From Ailanthus altissimus (taxonomy: Eukaryota > Streptophyta > Magnoliopsida > Sapindales > Simaroubaceae): a stretch of 64,000 nucleotides of DNA. The stretch covers positions 36,205,001 to 36,269,000 of the forward strand of contig OX327683.1 in the NCBI GenBank assembly GCA_946807835.1. Direction: 5' to 3'. Position numbers and translations under genes: made by a program. Under the pieces are notes generated by a model. The model was not told the DNA's origin, searched no databases, and saw only the letters and a list, made by a program, of their open reading frames with translations. Below, piece by piece: positions 61,503-64,000 of the stretch (position 1 is its first letter; the number at the start of each line of letters is the position of its first letter).

Positions 61503-64000
61503 TGCATGCGATGCCGATCAATCTCACTTGTTTCCAATTTCATTTTTTATTTTATTTTTTTCAAATATAGAATTATCAGTATAGTATATTTAAAATTTAA
61601 AATTCCATATCTTTATATAGCAAATATTGAGCTAAAAGTCGCCGGACAATAAAAAATAACTGTAAGTATTTAGGAGTACTTTCAATCCTATGAAAAAATA
61701 TCAACAATTACACCTCCAAAGTAATTTTGTAACGAGTAATGCTACTTTCAATCCTATGAAAAAAATACTCCATAATCTTAAAAAAAAATTGAAATTGGAA
61801 ACAAGTGGGGTTGATAGGCATCCACATGGGAGCAGTCAGATCATTATTGAAAAATTGAAAATAAAAGTGTGTCATTTTATTGTTGACTAATTACACTAAA
61901 TGTCAATATTAGTGATGAGTGTAAATACTTTGGTAGAAGTAATACAAGAAATGAGTGAACTAGTAATCCTACTTCAAATGGTTGGCTGGCCTCAACCATT
62001 TGTGTTCTAAACTTCATGATGAGGGCTGCAATCCCCCTACTGTCAACCTATATTTTGCATGTGGCAGCTATAACAACATGTCAAGTGATCTTAAGCATAC
62101 ATCTATCTATATTTCTAGATGTATGTAAAATATTATGTATTTTGTAAAATTACTGGGGAGCTGGAGAGGGCATGTGTCCAGATGCCCAATTTAAGGGACC
62201 ATGTGAACTGGCTGAGCTGGAGTTTGGACCAAAGATAAAAACAAGCCACCCCATCCATCCTCCATCCTCATGATGATGCTTAACTCTCTCTTGTGGATGA
62301 GAGAATTGGGGGGGAAGAACCGAAGAGGTGAATGTGATGATGGTGGAGAAGAAGATGAGGCCAAAATGGGGTTTCATTTTCCAAATAAAAGAACATGGCT
62401 TTTGGTAATCAATTACTTTGTGGAAAAGGAACAAAACAATAAACCTAACCACATTGACTACTCTCCCTCATCTTACCCCATCTTCCCTTCCAATTTCCCA
62501 CTCATTTTGTATTGGTTTCTTCTTCTTCTCCTCCTTCTGGTCGTGGCCAAACATTGAACCCCGTATGTGCTTTGCTTATGACTTTATCATTGTTTTGTAA
62601 TTTTAATTATCTTTTGACTCGTGTATGAGAAATTATGGGAATAACCCAAAATAAAGTTTAAACATTGATAGGGGTTGAGTGCGGCTAATCTATTGATAAA
62701 TCTCTAAATTGTACTAGTGAATATGACATAATTCAGATTAACTCCAAAATATGATAATCTTGTCAGCACCCCAATAATAAAAATATTTAGATATGCGAAT
62801 CCTTTCATATAGATGCAAATGATTATGCATAATGAGGGGGGAAGAAAGTACGAATTTTGGGTTCACACTCTTTGAACTTGGAGGTTCTTGTACGTAAGCA
62901 TTTGCACTTTCTAAAAAAGAAAGAACAGACCAATTGGAAAGCTTGTGTTTGCTTTTGAAACACATCCTTCTTACACTCCATGGGGAAGGCTTTTTCTTTT
63001 TTCAAAAGATATGAAGATTTTGACCATACGCCCTATAAATATTTTATCAAGTCATGTTATGCCCATAATCCCTGTTTATATTAACAACAAAAACATACTT
63101 TCTGTCATTGTAAACTCTAAGAAACGTGGGTCTAATTATGTTTAAGGTTGATATAATAGAGACACACAATTAAGTACTTCGACTTAGTTGGCCCACGGCT
63201 TATAACGGCAGCTGGATGATACTAGACCTTCAACTTTGAACTTTTTGTGGCTATTATTGTCAAACAAATCTGCCTGTGTAATTCCAAATGAAGGTTAATA
63301 AGTTTATGCAAAGTTAGGAAACAATGATACTTTGATTTATTAGACTATTACCAAGAAGAGATAGACAATTTGAATTTCATTATCCAAATAAATACAAACC
63401 ATTTAGGGAGAAATATTCATATCTTTGATAATAAAAAATAGAGTCCTTACTACGTAACAAGTAATACAATCATTCAATAAAACTATAAAACTACTTCATT
63501 TCATAAAGTTGACCCCTAATGGGTTTCTTGTTTCTGAAACGTTAGATTAGATATTGCTTGTACGTGCAAATGTCACATTTTGGGTTTTGTTAGATAACGA
63601 AAAGGAGCGAAACGATGTTTAATTTAAAACTGACCACAGAATTACTTTCAGAAGTTCAAAGATTCAAAAGATAACTACACATGAATAGCTGTAGTTCTAT
63701 ATAGATCTTTGGCAAAAAGGGGATAAATCCTTTTCAATGTGGCCAAGGGCGGCCTTCCTTCTAATTAGGCTGCTTGTGGTCGTTTTGTCACTCTTCAAAA
63801 AGGCCAAAAGAGAGAAGAGAGGAACCCTTTTTTTCTTCTGTTCATCGCGTTATTTCTGCATTATTTCTCATCTAATGATAATATTGCTGCCCGTTTGCAA
63901 TCATGAGTCCTTGTGTCATCATTACAGTGAAAAGCCACTCTCTCTCTCTCTGTCTCACAGTTCTGCCTCTCCTTCCGATCATATCTAAAATAAGGGATAT
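61503..64000. other. Spacer to the window end, no gene recognised
   Basis: A short repeat, CTTTCAATCCTATGAAAAAA, occurs at about 61679 and 61746. 62150-62560 is GC-richer, with several overlapping ORFs on both strands but no domain. A CT-rich run, (TC)n, at 63937-63951 followed by CTCACAGTTCTGCCTCTCC is typical of a plant 5' leader, so a gene may begin just beyond the window. Confidence 0.4.

Noticed and set aside
62270..62557. 95-codon ORF near the window end
   Set aside because: Overlapped by similar ORFs on both strands; a purine/pyrimidine-biased stretch explains the open frames.

Overview
The window is nuclear DNA of a flowering plant, almost certainly a eudicot. It is AT-rich, its genes are split by GT-AG introns, and it carries a plant tRNA-Val(AAC), a miR396 target site, plant-only families (growth-regulating factor, fasciclin-like arabinogalactan protein, plant alpha-type Aurora kinase) and LTR retrotransposons. 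I cannot name the species; the long TE-filled spacers suggest a woody plant, but that is inference.

Layout. 0-6.3 kb is transposon debris: a solo LTR with intact target-site duplication, a 3'-end fragment copied from the next gene, a minisatellite and a decayed Ty1/copia pseudogene. 6.5-8.3 kb (minus) is an intact three-exon MDR oxidoreductase (2-methylene-furan-3-one reductase/quinone oxidoreductase-like). 8.4-15.9 kb is intergenic, with a MULE-like TIR element and copia/gypsy remnants. 16.0-16.4 kb holds the last two exons of a spastin-like AAA ATPase, fused to an unrelated antisense fragment. Then come AUR3 (+, six exons), tRNA-Val (-), a two-WRC growth-regulating factor of the GRF9 type (-, four exons, miR396 site) and a single-exon FLA8-type arabinogalactan protein (+). 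30.4-33.9 kb is spacer with tandem duplications and a MITE. 34.0-37.8 kb is a seven-exon VMS1/ANKZF1 homologue of ribosome quality control. 38.8-47.7 kb is a complete but dead copia element with both LTRs, a PBS, a nested 2.7-kb solo LTR in its RT region and a four-copy 211-bp tandem repeat in its integrase region. 49.4-51.3 kb is a CYP18-1-like cyclophilin broken by a 5-bp duplication. 52.2-59.3 kb is a 13-exon FHA/coiled-coil protein. The rest is AT-rich spacer with another MITE.

Gene relations. AAA ATPase remnant - AUR3 - GRF9 - FLA8 - FHA protein matches, in order, the neighbouring Arabidopsis genes At2g45500, At2g45490, At2g45480, At2g45470 and At2g45460. The window is therefore an orthologous block, expanded by transposons and by the VMS1 and cyclophilin genes, in which the AAA ATPase has been lost except for its tail. 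This microsynteny makes the assignments much firmer than protein motifs alone. I found no CRISPR array, bacterial operon or clearly new multi-gene system. The most unusual items are the eroded gene remnants and the nested or tandem transposon structures.
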